From Pyxidicoccus sp. MSG2 (GTDB lineage: Bacteria; Myxococcota; Myxococcia; Myxococcales; Myxococcaceae), in NCBI RefSeq assembly GCF_026626705.1, contig NZ_JAPNKC010000001.1, positions 5,332,001 through 5,396,000 of the forward strand: a stretch of 64,000 bases of DNA, given 5' to 3'. Every line of letters starts with the position of its first letter. The first letter of the stretch is position 1. The notes beneath the pieces were generated by a model. That model saw nothing but the letters and a program-made list of their open reading frames with translations, ran no database searches and was not told where the DNA came from. Made by a program: the position numbers and the translations under genes. This document shows positions 36,570-45,583 of the stretch, piece after piece.

Positions 36570-36866
36570 ATGTCACGCCGGGCTGGATACGAAGAATCCT
36601 GGGACCTGACCTATCTGGTGGAACAGCTTCGCGAGCTGATCGGCCGAGACCTCCGGCTGCGCCCGGAGCTGGCCGAGGAGCTGGAAGACACGCTGGACAG
36701 CCTGGTGCTCCGCAACCAGCGCCTGCGAGGACTCCAGCGCATGGTGAACGCGGAGCGCGAGCCGGATGACCTCGCCATCCTCCGCCGCGCGCTGGAGAAC
36801 ATGGACCGCGAGCTGCTGGACAAGCTGCCCATGCTGCTGGAGCGCCTGCGCGCCGTGATTGCCTGA
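36570..36866 (+). CDS. Small helical hypothetical protein
   Basis: A 98-residue, almost wholly alpha-helical, charged protein (YLVEQLRELIGRDLRLRPEL then AEELEDTLDSLVLRNQRL) with heptad-like Leu spacing suggesting a coiled coil. Unknown function; it shares strand and close spacing with the preceding small gene, so the two may be co-transcribed. The ribosome site is weak. Confidence 0.55.
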   Translation: MSRRAGYEESWDLTYLVEQLRELIGRDLRLRPELAEELEDTLDSLVLRNQRLRGLQRMVNAEREPDDLAILRRALENMDRELLDKLPMLLERLRAVIA

Positions 36867-36914
36867 GCGACGTCCCTCGTCGCGATGTCTCGAGCGACGG
36901 CTCGCGCCGTCGCT

Positions 36915-37796
36915 TCAGGGAACGATGCCGGGATAGAGCGTGTGCGTCGGACCGCGCATGGGCCCTCCGCCAATGCCGCCGCCCACACTGCCCCGCCCCG
37001 ACGGCAGCACGGCGCCGGCCGGAGCCACGCCCTGGGCCTCATGGCGCACGGGGCCCTCGCAACGTCCGGAGCGGCAGCCTTCGAGTCCCTGGCACGGCCG
37101 CCCCGCTCCGCACGTCACCTCCTGGCAGGCGCCCGCGCGGCACACCTGGCCGGAGGGACACGCGGGCACGGTGGAGCACGCATCGGTGACGGGCAGGCAG
37201 GTGCCGCCACGGCATGTCTCACCCGTGCCGCAGTCCGTGTCGGTGGTGCAGGCCAGCGCCGAGCACGCGCCGTCACGGCACACCTGCTGGGACGGGCAGC
37301 GTACGACCGCGCAGCCGGAGGCCGGCACGCAGCGGCCGTCCGCGCCGCAGCGCTCGTCCGGCTCGCAGTCGAAGCCGCCGCTGCACGCGACGCTCCGGCA
37401 TACGCCGCCCGGCCTGCACACCGTGGACTGCGGACATGCAACGCCGATACAGGTGTCATACGCACATGCCGACTCCACGCAGCGCTCCGTCGGGAAGCAC
37501 GCCACGCCAGAGCCGCAGCCCACCCGGCCGCAGGTGCCCTGCCGGCACCGCTCGCCCGGCTGGCACGTCACGCCGAGGCACGCGGGCTCCACGCACGCAC
37601 CCTGCTCACAGACCTGGCCCGCGCCGCAGGCCAGGCCCCGGCACGTGGTGGCGAGGCATCGGCCCTCCACGCACGTCTGCCCGCCGGGACAGGCCACGCT
37701 CGCGCACAGGTCCGGCTCCACCAGCGTCGGAGTCTCCTCGCATGCGCCCAGCACCAGCAGCACGGCGAGGGCGAGCAGCCGCGAGGCCCATGTCAT
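36915..37796 (-). CDS. Cys-rich repeat lipoprotein
   Basis: A 293-residue lipoprotein with lipobox VLGAC (Cys19) and about twelve tandem short disulfide units of the form C-x-G-x-x-C-x-x-G-x-C, for example DLCASVACPGGQTCVEGRC and CRGLACGAGQVCEQGACV. This Dickkopf-like or 'stigma'-type Cys-rich pattern is common in myxobacterial surface lipoproteins. The tail is Gly/Pro-rich (GRGSVGGGIGGGPMRGPTHT). Its ATG overlaps the stop of the TPR membrane protein by four bases, so they are translationally coupled. Confidence 0.8.
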   Translation of the reverse strand: MTWASRLLALAVLLVLGACEETPTLVEPDLCASVACPGGQTCVEGRCLATTCRGLACGAGQVCEQGACVEPACLGVTCQPGERCRQGTCGRVGCGSGVACFPTERCVESACAYDTCIGVACPQSTVCRPGGVCRSVACSGGFDCEPDERCGADGRCVPASGCAVVRCPSQQVCRDGACSALACTTDTDCGTGETCRGGTCLPVTDACSTVPACPSGQVCRAGACQEVTCGAGRPCQGLEGCRSGRCEGPVRHEAQGVAPAGAVLPSGRGSVGGGIGGGPMRGPTHTLYPGIVP

Positions 37797-38605
37797 GGCA
37801 GTCGCTCCGTCCGGTCCGCTGGCGGCAGCGCGAGTGGCGGAGGCTGGCTGAGCACCACGCCCAGCACCACGCCCGCGGCCGCCGCGAGTCCCACGCCGCC
37901 CACCACGAAGGGCCACACCGGCCGCCCCTCCTCCACCTGCTCCTCCACTCCCGGCGGTGCCACCTCGAGCGCCGCCGCCACCGCCGGCGGAGGTGCCACC
38001 TGGGCATCGAACCGCAGCGGCGCCCGCATGCTGCCCTGCTCGAACAGGACGGCACCGCCGCTGTCACGCGCCATGGCATAGGCCTCCACCGCGCGCTCCG
38101 GTGCCGCCTTCACCGCCACCGGCCCGGGCGGCTTCCCCACCGCCGCGCTGAAGCCCGCCGCGCCCGGCTGCCGCACCGCCACCAGCAGCTCCACCGCCAC
38201 CGGCCGGGGCTGCTCCAGCGTGGCCACCACCCGCCCGTCCTTCGCGCGCGTCACCGTCAGCACCGGCCGCTGGCCCTCGAGCGCCTTGCGTGCCGCCTCA
38301 TACGGAGCGCGAATCTTCGGCCCCAGCGACGCCTGCACCCGCGCATCCGGGTCCAGCACCAGCAACATCTCGAAGGCCTCCTGGGCCTCCTGGGGCTGCC
38401 CCATGAAGGCGCGAGCCAGTGCCAGCCCCTCCCATGCCATCAGCCGCTCCGCGCGGCTCCCAGGGGCAGCCAGGGCCTCCTGGTAGGCCGCCGCGGCCGC
38501 GTCGAACTCCAGCGCGTCGAAGGCCTGCTCTGCCCGCGTCAGCGGAGGCTCCGCGCCCCAGGCGGAAGCCGCGCACAGCCAGAGCGGAAGGATGAGGGCG
38601 CGCAC
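37793..38605 (-). CDS. TPR periplasmic protein with C-terminal membrane anchor
   Basis: A 270-residue protein: signal peptide (LILPLWLCAASAWGAEP), TPR-like helices at 22-95 (AEQAFDALEFDAAAAAYQEA and AWEGLALARAFMGQPQEAQE), a beta-rich middle domain (RPVLTVTRAKDGRVVATLEQ), and a C-terminal membrane helix (PFVVGGVGLAAAAGVVLGVV). This layout of TPR, beta domain and tail anchor is recurrent in myxobacterial operons beside Cys-rich lipoproteins and kinases. It is coupled to the lipoprotein downstream by ATGA. Role unknown; perhaps an envelope scaffold. Confidence 0.7.
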   Translation of the reverse strand: MRALILPLWLCAASAWGAEPPLTRAEQAFDALEFDAAAAAYQEALAAPGSRAERLMAWEGLALARAFMGQPQEAQEAFEMLLVLDPDARVQASLGPKIRAPYEAARKALEGQRPVLTVTRAKDGRVVATLEQPRPVAVELLVAVRQPGAAGFSAAVGKPPGPVAVKAAPERAVEAYAMARDSGGAVLFEQGSMRAPLRFDAQVAPPPAVAAALEVAPPGVEEQVEEGRPVWPFVVGGVGLAAAAGVVLGVVLSQPPPLALPPADRTERLP

Positions 38606-39000
38606 CGACCTGGCACTCTACAGCCCTGTGTCTCCACATCCACAGGGCGCATTGTCCCCACCCGCCGACTGCTTCTTCTATAGGTTCATAGAGGTATTGA
38701 TCTAACGGTAGTAGAAGCAGGGACCCCAGACTTGGGGACAAGTCAGCAAGCTCGCGAGATGACTCAGGAATCCGCGCGCTGCTACATGTGGGTAAACTGG
38801 AGGTTTCCCCCGGGCTCCCACAGGTGTTGATCCACGCCCCCGCTTCTCCACAACCCCACCCCCTCTGTCCACAGGCCATCCACAGGCACCGAGTGGATGC
38901 GGGGCCCACGGGCCGTGCCGGCGGATTCTCACGGGACGTCCGTCCCCTACAAGCCTGTTATCGTCCGTAACGGTTGAGGGTCCCCGGGAGCGGGGCGCTG
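38606..39000. other. Intergenic region with AT-rich core and TCCACA motifs
   Basis: About 395 bases before the kinase gene. 38669-38720 is AT-rich for this genome and bounded by an inverted repeat CTGCTTCT (38669-38676) and AGAAGCAG (38713-38720); promoters for both divergent transcripts probably lie here. Several xxTCCACA words occur (TCTCCACA and CATCCACA near 38630-38643, TCTCCACAA near 38846, TGTCCACAG near 38868, CATCCACAG near 38878), like degenerate DnaA boxes. No gene is supported in this stretch. Confidence 0.45.
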
Positions 39001-40671
39001 GTGGAGGGTTTCCCCATCGACTTGTATCGGGGCGAGCGCATCGGAAAGTACGAGGTCGTCACCCAGCTGTCCGTGGGCGGCATGGCCGAGCTGTTCCTCG
39101 GCTTCACCTCGGGTCCGGGTGGTTTCCGCAAGTACGTGGTCATCAAGCGCATCCTCCCGGACGTGCGGGACAACGCGCAGTTCGAGCGCATGTTCCTCGA
39201 CGAGGCGCGCATCACCGCGGCCTTCAACCACCCCAACATCGCCCAGGTGTTCGACCTGGGGCAGGAGGACGACGGCCTCTACCTGTCCATGGAGTTCATC
39301 GCCGGGCAGAACCTGAACCAGATTACGAGCGCCTTCCTGCGCCGCAGGCAGCAGATGCCCATCGGCTTCACGCTGTCGGTGGCTCGCGACGTCTGCATGG
39401 CGCTGCACTACGCGCACACCTTCACCGCGCCCTCCGGAGAGCCCAGCCCCGTCATCCACCGCGACGTCGCGCAGAAGAACATCATGGTGACGTACGACGG
39501 CGTGGTGAAGCTGCTCGACTTCGGCATCGCCAAGGCGAAGGGCAGCCTGGAGCGCACCAGCGCCGGCACCGTGAAGGGCACCACCGGGTACATGTCCCCC
39601 GAGCAGGTGCGCGGCGACAAGCTGGACGGCCGCAGCGACTTGTTCTCCGTGGGGGTGATGATGCACGAGCTCATCACCGGAGCGCGCCTCTTCGCCGGCA
39701 AGGACGAGCGCGAAGAGATGGTGAAGATTCTCGAGGCGCCCATCCCCTGGCCCTCGCACGTGTCGCCGCACGTGCCGGAGGGCGTGTCCAAGGTGGTGAT
39801 GCAGGCGCTGGAGCGCAGCCGAGAGAAGCGCTTCCTCAACGGCCGCGACATGGCCCGGGCGATTGAAGCGGCCGCGGCGCGGCTGCTGATGGACTCGGAC
39901 CACCGGGCGTCGATGATGCAGGAGCTGTTCGCCGAGCGGATGGCGGCCACGCGCTCGCTGCTGGAGAGCGCGGAGGGCACGGCGAGCACCTCCATGGTGG
40001 ACAAGGCGAAGCGCGCGCTTCGCGGGGATGACGGGCCGTACCTGCCGGAGCGGCTGGACGACTCCACGCCCCAGAGCGGCGTCGCCTCGGTGCCGCGCAA
40101 GCCGTCGCGCCGCGGACGGGGGACGGGGAAGCAGCCCGCCGTGGCCGACACGGCGAAGACGGAGAGCCCGTCGTCCCGGCTGTCCAATGCGCTGTGGGGA
40201 CTGTTGCTGGTGGGCATCGTCGTGGGCGGAGGCTTCGCCGCGTGGCGCCTGTCGCAGGTGCTCAACGCGACGGTGGAGCCCGTGCCGGAGCTGCGCACCC
40301 TGGTGGACCCGCGGCTCCCCGTCTTCCGCGAGCCGGGCACGCCGGAGCCGGACGCGGGGACGGCGGTGGCGCAGGTGAAGGTGGAGCCGCCTCCGGTGCG
40401 TGAGGACAAGGGCACGAAGCCGGTGCGGACGACCGAGTCCCCGGCGCGCGGCAAGGGGAAGCTGACGCTGGTGGTGACGCCGGACGCGGACGTGTACCGC
40501 GGCAAGAAGAAGCTGGGCCGCACGCCCCTGTTCAACGTGGTGCTGCCCGCGGGCGACCACACGCTGTTCGTCATCGGCCCGGACAAGAAGAAGCGCGTGC
40601 TGGCCGTGCCCATCATGGCGGGGCAGAAGCTCCCGCTGCGCCTGAAGCTCGCGGAGATTCCCGAAGGGTGA
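39001..40671 (+). CDS. Membrane Ser/Thr protein kinase with C-terminal PEGA domain
   Basis: About 556 residues, a Hanks-type kinase. The glycine loop region is IGKYEVVTQLSVGGMAELFL, the ATP Lys is in YVVIKRILPD, the catalytic loop is HRDVAQKNIMV, DFGIAKAKG follows, and the activation end is GTTGYMSPEQVRGDKLDGRS. After a basic linker comes one membrane helix (WGLLLVGIVVGGGFAAWRLS), then a Pro-rich stretch and an extracytoplasmic PEGA domain (LTLVVTPDADVYRGKKKLGR). I use GTG 39001, ten bases after GGGAG, rather than TTG 38974, which has no ribosome site. Catalytic residues are complete, so it should be active; its substrate is unknown. Confidence 0.9.
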   Translation: MEGFPIDLYRGERIGKYEVVTQLSVGGMAELFLGFTSGPGGFRKYVVIKRILPDVRDNAQFERMFLDEARITAAFNHPNIAQVFDLGQEDDGLYLSMEFIAGQNLNQITSAFLRRRQQMPIGFTLSVARDVCMALHYAHTFTAPSGEPSPVIHRDVAQKNIMVTYDGVVKLLDFGIAKAKGSLERTSAGTVKGTTGYMSPEQVRGDKLDGRSDLFSVGVMMHELITGARLFAGKDEREEMVKILEAPIPWPSHVSPHVPEGVSKVVMQALERSREKRFLNGRDMARAIEAAAARLLMDSDHRASMMQELFAERMAATRSLLESAEGTASTSMVDKAKRALRGDDGPYLPERLDDSTPQSGVASVPRKPSRRGRGTGKQPAVADTAKTESPSSRLSNALWGLLLVGIVVGGGFAAWRLSQVLNATVEPVPELRTLVDPRLPVFREPGTPEPDAGTAVAQVKVEPPPVREDKGTKPVRTTESPARGKGKLTLVVTPDADVYRGKKKLGRTPLFNVVLPAGDHTLFVIGPDKKKRVLAVPIMAGQKLPLRLKLAEIPEG

Positions 40672-40746
40672 ACAGTCCCCGCGAATGAGGGGCGCTCGTG
40701 GGCGCGCTCCGCTATCTTCGCGGCCCCAACCTCCACCCCGGACAGC

Positions 40747-41712
40747 ATGGCCGCGCTCACCATTGGCTTCCTGATGGACCCGCTCGAGACGGTGCGGGTG
40801 AACCACGACTCCACGTTCCAGCTGATGCTGGAAGCGCAGAAGCGCGGCCACCAGGTGCGCTACTTCGAGCAGGGCTGGCTGCGCTTCAACGGCACCTGCG
40901 CCGAGGCCCGCATGCGCCGCGTCACCGTGCGCGCCGAGCAGGGCCGGCACTTCGACGTGCTCGACGAGGCCGCCCACCCCCTGTCCACGCTGGACGTGCT
41001 GTTCATGCGCAAGGACCCGCCAGTGGACGCGGAGTTCCTCCACGCCACGCAATTGGTGGAGCTGTGCGGTGACAGGGCGCCCGCCTTCATCAACAGCCCC
41101 GCCGGCATCCGCGACGCCAACGAGAAGCTCTTCGCGCTGCGCTACCCGGACCTGATGCCGGACACGCGCATCACCCGCGAGCTGTCGGTGCTGCTGGACT
41201 TCATCTCTCGCAACGCGCAGGGCACCATCCTCAAGCCCATCGACGGCTTCGGCGGCAAGGGCATCCTCTTCCTGTCGCCCACGGACCGGAACGCGCGCTC
41301 GGCGGTGGAGTTGCTCACGCTGGGCGGCCGCGAGGCCGTGGTGGCGCAGGCGTACATTCCGGAGAGCCGCCTGGGTGACAAGCGCATCCTCCTGGTGGAC
41401 GGCGAGCCGGTGGGCGGCGTGCTGCGCGTGCCCTCCGAGGACGACCACCGGGGCAACATGGCCGCCGGAGGAGTGCCCCGGAAGGCCGTGCTCACGGCGC
41501 GCGACCTGGAAATCTGCGAGCGGCTGAAGCCCGAGCTGCGCCGGCGCGGGCTGCTGCTGGTGGGCATCGACGTGCTCGGGGACTACCTCACCGAGGTGAA
41601 CGTCACGAGCCCCACGGGCATCTACGAAGCCAACCAGTTGGACGGTGTCTGCGTGGAGGCGAAGGTGCTGGACGTGGCCGAGCGACTGGCCGCCCAGCGC
41701 AACGCGCGGTAG
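40747..41712 (+). CDS. gshB: Glutathione synthetase
   Basis: A 321-residue ATP-grasp enzyme joining gamma-glutamylcysteine and glycine. The N-terminal domain begins IGFLMDPLETVRVNHDSTFQ, as in GshB; RKDPPVDAEFLHATQLVEL and NSPAGIRDANEKLFALRYPD follow; the ATP-grasp core shows ILKPIDGFGGKGILFLS, AQAYIPESRLGDKRILLVDG, HRGNMAAGG and the metal-binding DYLTEVNVTSPTGIYEANQL. All are family hallmarks and the length fits. It stands alone after the kinase and ends before a small hairpin. Confidence 0.95.
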   Translation: MAALTIGFLMDPLETVRVNHDSTFQLMLEAQKRGHQVRYFEQGWLRFNGTCAEARMRRVTVRAEQGRHFDVLDEAAHPLSTLDVLFMRKDPPVDAEFLHATQLVELCGDRAPAFINSPAGIRDANEKLFALRYPDLMPDTRITRELSVLLDFISRNAQGTILKPIDGFGGKGILFLSPTDRNARSAVELLTLGGREAVVAQAYIPESRLGDKRILLVDGEPVGGVLRVPSEDDHRGNMAAGGVPRKAVLTARDLEICERLKPELRRRGLLLVGIDVLGDYLTEVNVTSPTGIYEANQLDGVCVEAKVLDVAERLAAQRNAR

Positions 41713-41759
41713 CCGCCGGATGCTCACGGGGTGCCTTCCCTCTGTCAGCCCATGCCGCG

Positions 41760-41779
41760 AGCTGAAGGGTGGTTCAGCT
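41760..41779 (+). terminator. Hairpin after gshB
   Basis: AGCTGAA (41760-41766) and TTCAGCT (41773-41779) form a 7-bp stem with a GGGTGG loop, 48 bases after the gshB stop and followed by TTTC. A short but well-formed terminator candidate. Confidence 0.5.
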
Positions 41780-41954
41780 TTCACCCCATCTACCGACGCA
41801 ACGCGCCATGGTCGGCCCTGGCGCGGTGATTTGAATGTTGGTTCATGTTTCATGCGTCCGGCGACGCGTCGCGCCTTGAATCAATGAGAGTCGAGGGAGT
41901 CAGGTCTCGCTCCTCGGCCGCCGCTCTCCCCCCACTGGCGGCCCGGGAGGCACC

Positions 41955-43841
41955 ATGCACACGCAACACCCCCGCCGTGCTCCGTCGTGCTCGCCGTTCC
42001 CCGGTTCAAGTCTCGCGGCGCTCCTGCTCATGAGTGCCGTCGGTTGTGGTTCCCCCGAAGAAGCGTCCCCGCGCGAGGCCGCGCCCGAGGCCGTGCTGGA
42101 AGTCGAGAGCTCGCTGACGCAGGTGACGGGCTTCGGCACCAACCCGGGCAATCTCTTGATGTATCGCCACGTGCCGACGGGGATGCCCGCCAACGCGCCG
42201 CTGGTGGTGGTGATGCACGGCTGTACGCAGACGGCCGCGGCCATGGAGAACACGGGCTGGACGGCGGCGGCGAACCTCTACAAGTTCTACGTCGTCTATC
42301 CGCAGCAGCAGAGCGGCAACAACGCGAGCAGTTGCTTCAACTGGTTCGAGCCCGGTGACATCACCCGCGGCCAGGGCGAGGTGCTCTCCATCAAGCAGAT
42401 GGTGGACGCGATGAAGTCCGCGTACTCCATCGACGCGTCGCGGGTGTACCTCAGTGGTTTCTCGGGCGGTGGGTACATGGCTCCGGCGCTGCTGGCCACC
42501 TACCCGGACGTCTTCTCCGCGGGCGCCATCAACTCGGGCGGCCCGTACAAGTGCGCGCTGACGATGACCGCGGGCTTCAACTGCATGAGCCCGGGCGTGG
42601 ACAAGACGCCCGCCGCCTGGGGTGACCTGGCGCGCAGCGGGTACTCCGGGTACACGGGCGCGTGGCCGCGCGTCTCCATCTGGCACGGGACGAGCGACTT
42701 CACGGTGAAGCCGATGAACCTCACCGAGGCGATGGAGCAGTGGACCAACGTCCACGGCATCGACCAGACGGCGGACACCACCGAGACGGTGAGCAACTTC
42801 CCGCACAAGGTGTACCGGGACGGCTCGGGTAACGCGAAGGTGGAGACGTGGGAGATGACGGGCATGGGGCACGGCGTGCCCGTGGACGCGCAGTACAGCT
42901 TCCCGGGCAGCTCCACGGTGTGCGGCACCGCGGGCGCGTACCTGCTCGACGTGAATATCTGCGCCGTCTACTACCAGGCGCAGTTCTTCGGCCTCACGGG
43001 TGCCGTCACCCCGGGAGACACGACGCCGCCCACGGTGAATGTGACGGCGCCGGCCAACGGGGCCACGGTGAGCGGCACCGTCACGGTGACGGCGAGCGCC
43101 TCGGACGCGGTGGGCGTGGCGCGGGTGGAGTTCCTGGTGGATGGCAGCACCGTGTCCACGGACACAGCGGCGCCGTATGAGTTCGCGTGGAACAGCACGG
43201 GTGTCTCGAACGGGACGCACACGCTGGGAGCGCGGGCGTTCGATGCGGCGGGGAACCAGGCCACGGACAACGACACGAGCGTCACCGTGAGCAACAGCGG
43301 CACGCCGACGCCCGTGACGGTGAGCTTCACGAGCATCACCGGGGATGACGGCTACATCAAGGCGAACGCGGATGGCAGCGCACCGGCGCTGGGGACGCTC
43401 ACGGGCCTGGCGCTGGGGCGCGGGACGGATGGGAAGTACAACCGCTCGTTCATGTCCTTCGACACGTCGAGCATTCCGGACACGGCGACGGTCACCCGTG
43501 TGTACCTGACGGTGACGTACTCGTCCGGCTCGGGTGACCCGTGGTCCACGCCGGCGGGGAACACGCTGCTCATCGACGTGAAGAACGGCACGTTCAACGC
43601 GGCCACCACGGAGACGGCGGACTGGGCCACGGCCGCCACCGCGAGCAGCGTGGCGAGCATCGGCAGCTTCACGTCGGGCACGAAGGCCTCGGGAGACTTC
43701 AGCGGCGCCGGGCTCTCCGCCATCAACCTCACGGGGAAGACGCAGCTGCGGCTGGGCTTCAGCGGGAATCAGACGGCGACGCAGTACCTGTTCGTGAAGG
43801 ACGGCACGGGCGCCACGCTGACCGTCGTGTACACGCCGTAG
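41955..43841 (+). CDS. PHB-depolymerase-like esterase lipoprotein with Ig and DNRLRE domains
   Basis: A 628-residue secreted or surface esterase. The lipobox is SAVGC (Cys31). Residues 60-350 are a PHB depolymerase/feruloyl-type hydrolase: oxyanion site VVVMHGCTQTAAAMENTGW, nucleophile S170 in VYLSGFSGGGYMAPALL, Asp likely in SIWHGTSDFTVKP, His in TGMGHGVPVD. Residues 356-445 form an Ig-like domain (PPTVNVTAPANGATVSGTVT) and 450-628 a DNRLRE/CBM96-like beta domain (SFTSITGDDGYIKANADGSA). It may cut polyesters, aryl esters or acetylated polysaccharides of prey or plant debris. GGGAGG precedes the ATG. Confidence 0.85.
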   Translation: MHTQHPRRAPSCSPFPGSSLAALLLMSAVGCGSPEEASPREAAPEAVLEVESSLTQVTGFGTNPGNLLMYRHVPTGMPANAPLVVVMHGCTQTAAAMENTGWTAAANLYKFYVVYPQQQSGNNASSCFNWFEPGDITRGQGEVLSIKQMVDAMKSAYSIDASRVYLSGFSGGGYMAPALLATYPDVFSAGAINSGGPYKCALTMTAGFNCMSPGVDKTPAAWGDLARSGYSGYTGAWPRVSIWHGTSDFTVKPMNLTEAMEQWTNVHGIDQTADTTETVSNFPHKVYRDGSGNAKVETWEMTGMGHGVPVDAQYSFPGSSTVCGTAGAYLLDVNICAVYYQAQFFGLTGAVTPGDTTPPTVNVTAPANGATVSGTVTVTASASDAVGVARVEFLVDGSTVSTDTAAPYEFAWNSTGVSNGTHTLGARAFDAAGNQATDNDTSVTVSNSGTPTPVTVSFTSITGDDGYIKANADGSAPALGTLTGLALGRGTDGKYNRSFMSFDTSSIPDTATVTRVYLTVTYSSGSGDPWSTPAGNTLLIDVKNGTFNAATTETADWATAATASSVASIGSFTSGTKASGDFSGAGLSAINLTGKTQLRLGFSGNQTATQYLFVKDGTGATLTVVYTP

Positions 43842-43851
43842 TGTGACGTGG

Positions 43852-43888
43852 GGACGGCGGGCCGGAGTCTTGGTCTGGCCTGCCGTCC
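43852..43888. terminator. Bidirectional terminator between esterase and hipA
   Basis: GGACGGCGGGCC (43852-43863) pairs with GGCCTGCCGTCC (43877-43888): 12 pairs with a single G-T wobble and a 13-base loop. It lies between the convergent stops at 43841 and 43893, so it can end both transcripts. Confidence 0.75.
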
Positions 43889-43892
43889 TGGT

Positions 43893-45140
43893 TCATCGCG
43901 TAGAGCCGTACTCGAACCCTTCGTAGTCGAACGCGCGTTCGATGGCCTTCACGTCGGCCTCGGTGCCGCCGCACTCCTTCACGACGTTACGCCAGCGGGC
44001 CGACACGAGGGCCTTCATCCTGTCGATGAGCTGGGTGGCTTCTTCTCTCGACAGTCGGAAGCGGCCGCACTCGCTCAGGAGGTTCTGGCGGTTGGCGCGC
44101 CGGTGCTGGGCGCTGCCCACCTCCATTGCCAGGTCACGCTCGGTGCTGGCCTGTGGCATCGGTGTGAGGTCGTAGGCGGGGGAAAGGCTCCACTCCGAGC
44201 CCGCGGCGATGAGCGCATGGTTTCGGGGATGGTCGTCGATGTTCGAGATGAGCGCGTTGAACACCATGCGTGAGAACAGCTCGAGCAGGTCCTCGTCCGG
44301 GTTGCGCACCCAGCGCTTCAGCTCGTCCCCCAGCAGGATGTACGACCACTTCGAGCGGTCCTGCGGACTCTCATCGGCGCGGAGGACCGTCAGCGCGCTG
44401 ACCATGCGGTGCCGCAGGTAGCCTTCGCCGATGCGTCTCCGGTCGAACCGACGGACAAGGAGCACGTCCTGGCCCGCGACGTGGACGCGCCTGGCGAAGG
44501 CCGCGCGCAGACCGCACTCGCTGGCGAGCTGCAGCATGCCGCCTTCGACGGCTGCGTTGTTCCAGCGGTCGCTGCGGGCCGGGAACTTGGCCACCCACAA
44601 ACCCTCCTCGTCCTCCACGACATTCTTGGGGCGCGCGCCTCCCATGGAGCTGCCCGGGTTCACCAGGTCGCTGACTTGTTGCACGGAGGGCGGCAGGCCC
44701 TGCTCGATTCGTTCGACTTCCTGGAGCAGGAGGCCCAGTTGGAGCACCTTGTTGAACTGATGGACGGGTGCGGGCGGTGTGGTGCTGAGTCCAAAGGACA
44801 GCGCCCCCGCCCGGTCCTCGGGTGACTGGAGGAGGAAGTCGACTTCAGTCAGGTCGGCATGACCCAGCTGGCGCTCGATGACCCTGCGTCCCCATGCATC
44901 CGGTGAGGAGTCTCGCAAGGCGCCGAAGATGCCGCCGAGCTTCGCTGTCTCGAACGTGCCCGGACGCAAGGGGAGCTCGAACTTCTCGAGCTCCACCGCG
45001 CGAGGGTTGGACAGGTAGCTTCTTCCGTAGACGAAGCGCCCCACGTCGCCTTGCTGCACGAAGCGCCCGCAGGTGACGACCTCCATGGACTCCGGGAGCT
45101 GGATGTACACGTAGCAACTGGAGTCGTCAGAAGTCGGCAT
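43893..45140 (-). CDS. hipA: HipA-type Ser/Thr kinase toxin
   Basis: A 415-residue HipA-family kinase, known in E. coli to phosphorylate glutamyl-tRNA synthetase and cause persistence. Features: couple_hipA N-terminal domain (VYIQLPESMEVVTCGRFVQQ), the HipA_C domain with SSMGGARPKNVV, the ATP Lys in GLWVAKFPARSDRWNNA, the catalytic segment MVFNALISNIDDHPRNHALI (Asp and Asn present) and the metal site LSPAYDLTPMP. All core residues are intact. Its start overlaps the antitoxin's stop by 14 bases, the normal hipBA arrangement. The target in this organism is unknown. Confidence 0.9.
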   Translation of the reverse strand: MPTSDDSSCYVYIQLPESMEVVTCGRFVQQGDVGRFVYGRSYLSNPRAVELEKFELPLRPGTFETAKLGGIFGALRDSSPDAWGRRVIERQLGHADLTEVDFLLQSPEDRAGALSFGLSTTPPAPVHQFNKVLQLGLLLQEVERIEQGLPPSVQQVSDLVNPGSSMGGARPKNVVEDEEGLWVAKFPARSDRWNNAAVEGGMLQLASECGLRAAFARRVHVAGQDVLLVRRFDRRRIGEGYLRHRMVSALTVLRADESPQDRSKWSYILLGDELKRWVRNPDEDLLELFSRMVFNALISNIDDHPRNHALIAAGSEWSLSPAYDLTPMPQASTERDLAMEVGSAQHRRANRQNLLSECGRFRLSREEATQLIDRMKALVSARWRNVVKECGGTEADVKAIERAFDYEGFEYGSTR

Positions 45141-45468
45141 CGAGGTCCGCCTTGGGGTGTACGCGCTTGGGCTGACGCGCCAGCTCCAGCGTCTTTCCCT
45201 CCTCGTCGCGGTCTGGCGAGGCGAGGTTCTCGAACTCGCGCTCGAGCCCCAGGGCCCAGAGCACCGTGAAGTAGGCGCTGAGCGCGGTGGTAGGACTGCC
45301 CTCTTCGATGCGCTTGAGGGTTCCCAGGGCGAGCCCCGTCTTCTTCGCGAGGTCCACCTGCCTCAAGCCGCGTCGGATCCGCGCGCGGGCGATGTTCTGG
45401 CCCAGGCGGGTCACCGCACGAAGGACGCTGACAGGGGTCGTGTCGGAGTTGAGGTTCTGACGGGGCAT
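45127..45468 (-). CDS. hipB: HipB-type antitoxin (XRE helix-turn-helix)
   Basis: A 113-residue regulator with an XRE domain at about 20-75 (LGQNIARARIRRGLRQVDLA and KKTGLALGTLKRIEEGSPTT), then a charged tail (RQPKRVHPKADLDADF). It is coupled to the HipA toxin by a 14-base overlap. By analogy with HipB it should neutralise the kinase and repress the shared promoter. Two copies of CAATAGA (minus strand; plus 45474-45480 and 45505-45511), 31 bp apart, lie just upstream and could be operator half-sites. Confidence 0.88.
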   Translation of the reverse strand: MPRQNLNSDTTPVSVLRAVTRLGQNIARARIRRGLRQVDLAKKTGLALGTLKRIEEGSPTTALSAYFTVLWALGLEREFENLASPDRDEEGKTLELARQPKRVHPKADLDADF

Positions 45469-45473
45469 TTCAA

Positions 45474-45526
45474 TCTATTGGCTGTAAAGATGCTTTAGAT
45501 GCACTCTATTGCACCAGATGGTGCGA
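45474..45526. promoter_or_regulatory. Candidate hipBA operator region
   Basis: This AT-rich 50 bp upstream of the antitoxin carries two TCTATTG repeats (45474-45480, 45505-45511) and the dyad GCACCAGATGGTGC (45511-45524), perfect in 5-bp arms and extendable with one mismatch. Antitoxins of this type bind repeated dyads at the operon promoter. Seen in sequence; binding is inferred. Confidence 0.45.
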
Positions 45527-45583
45527 TTCACGCATCAGTGGGTGCCTGGCTGCCCGCTCTTCGTACAGGGAAGCTTGCCGCGA

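Noticed and set aside
38947..41853. A 968-codon minus-strand frame across the kinase and gshB
   Set aside because: Antisense shadow of two clearly recognisable genes with intact active sites.
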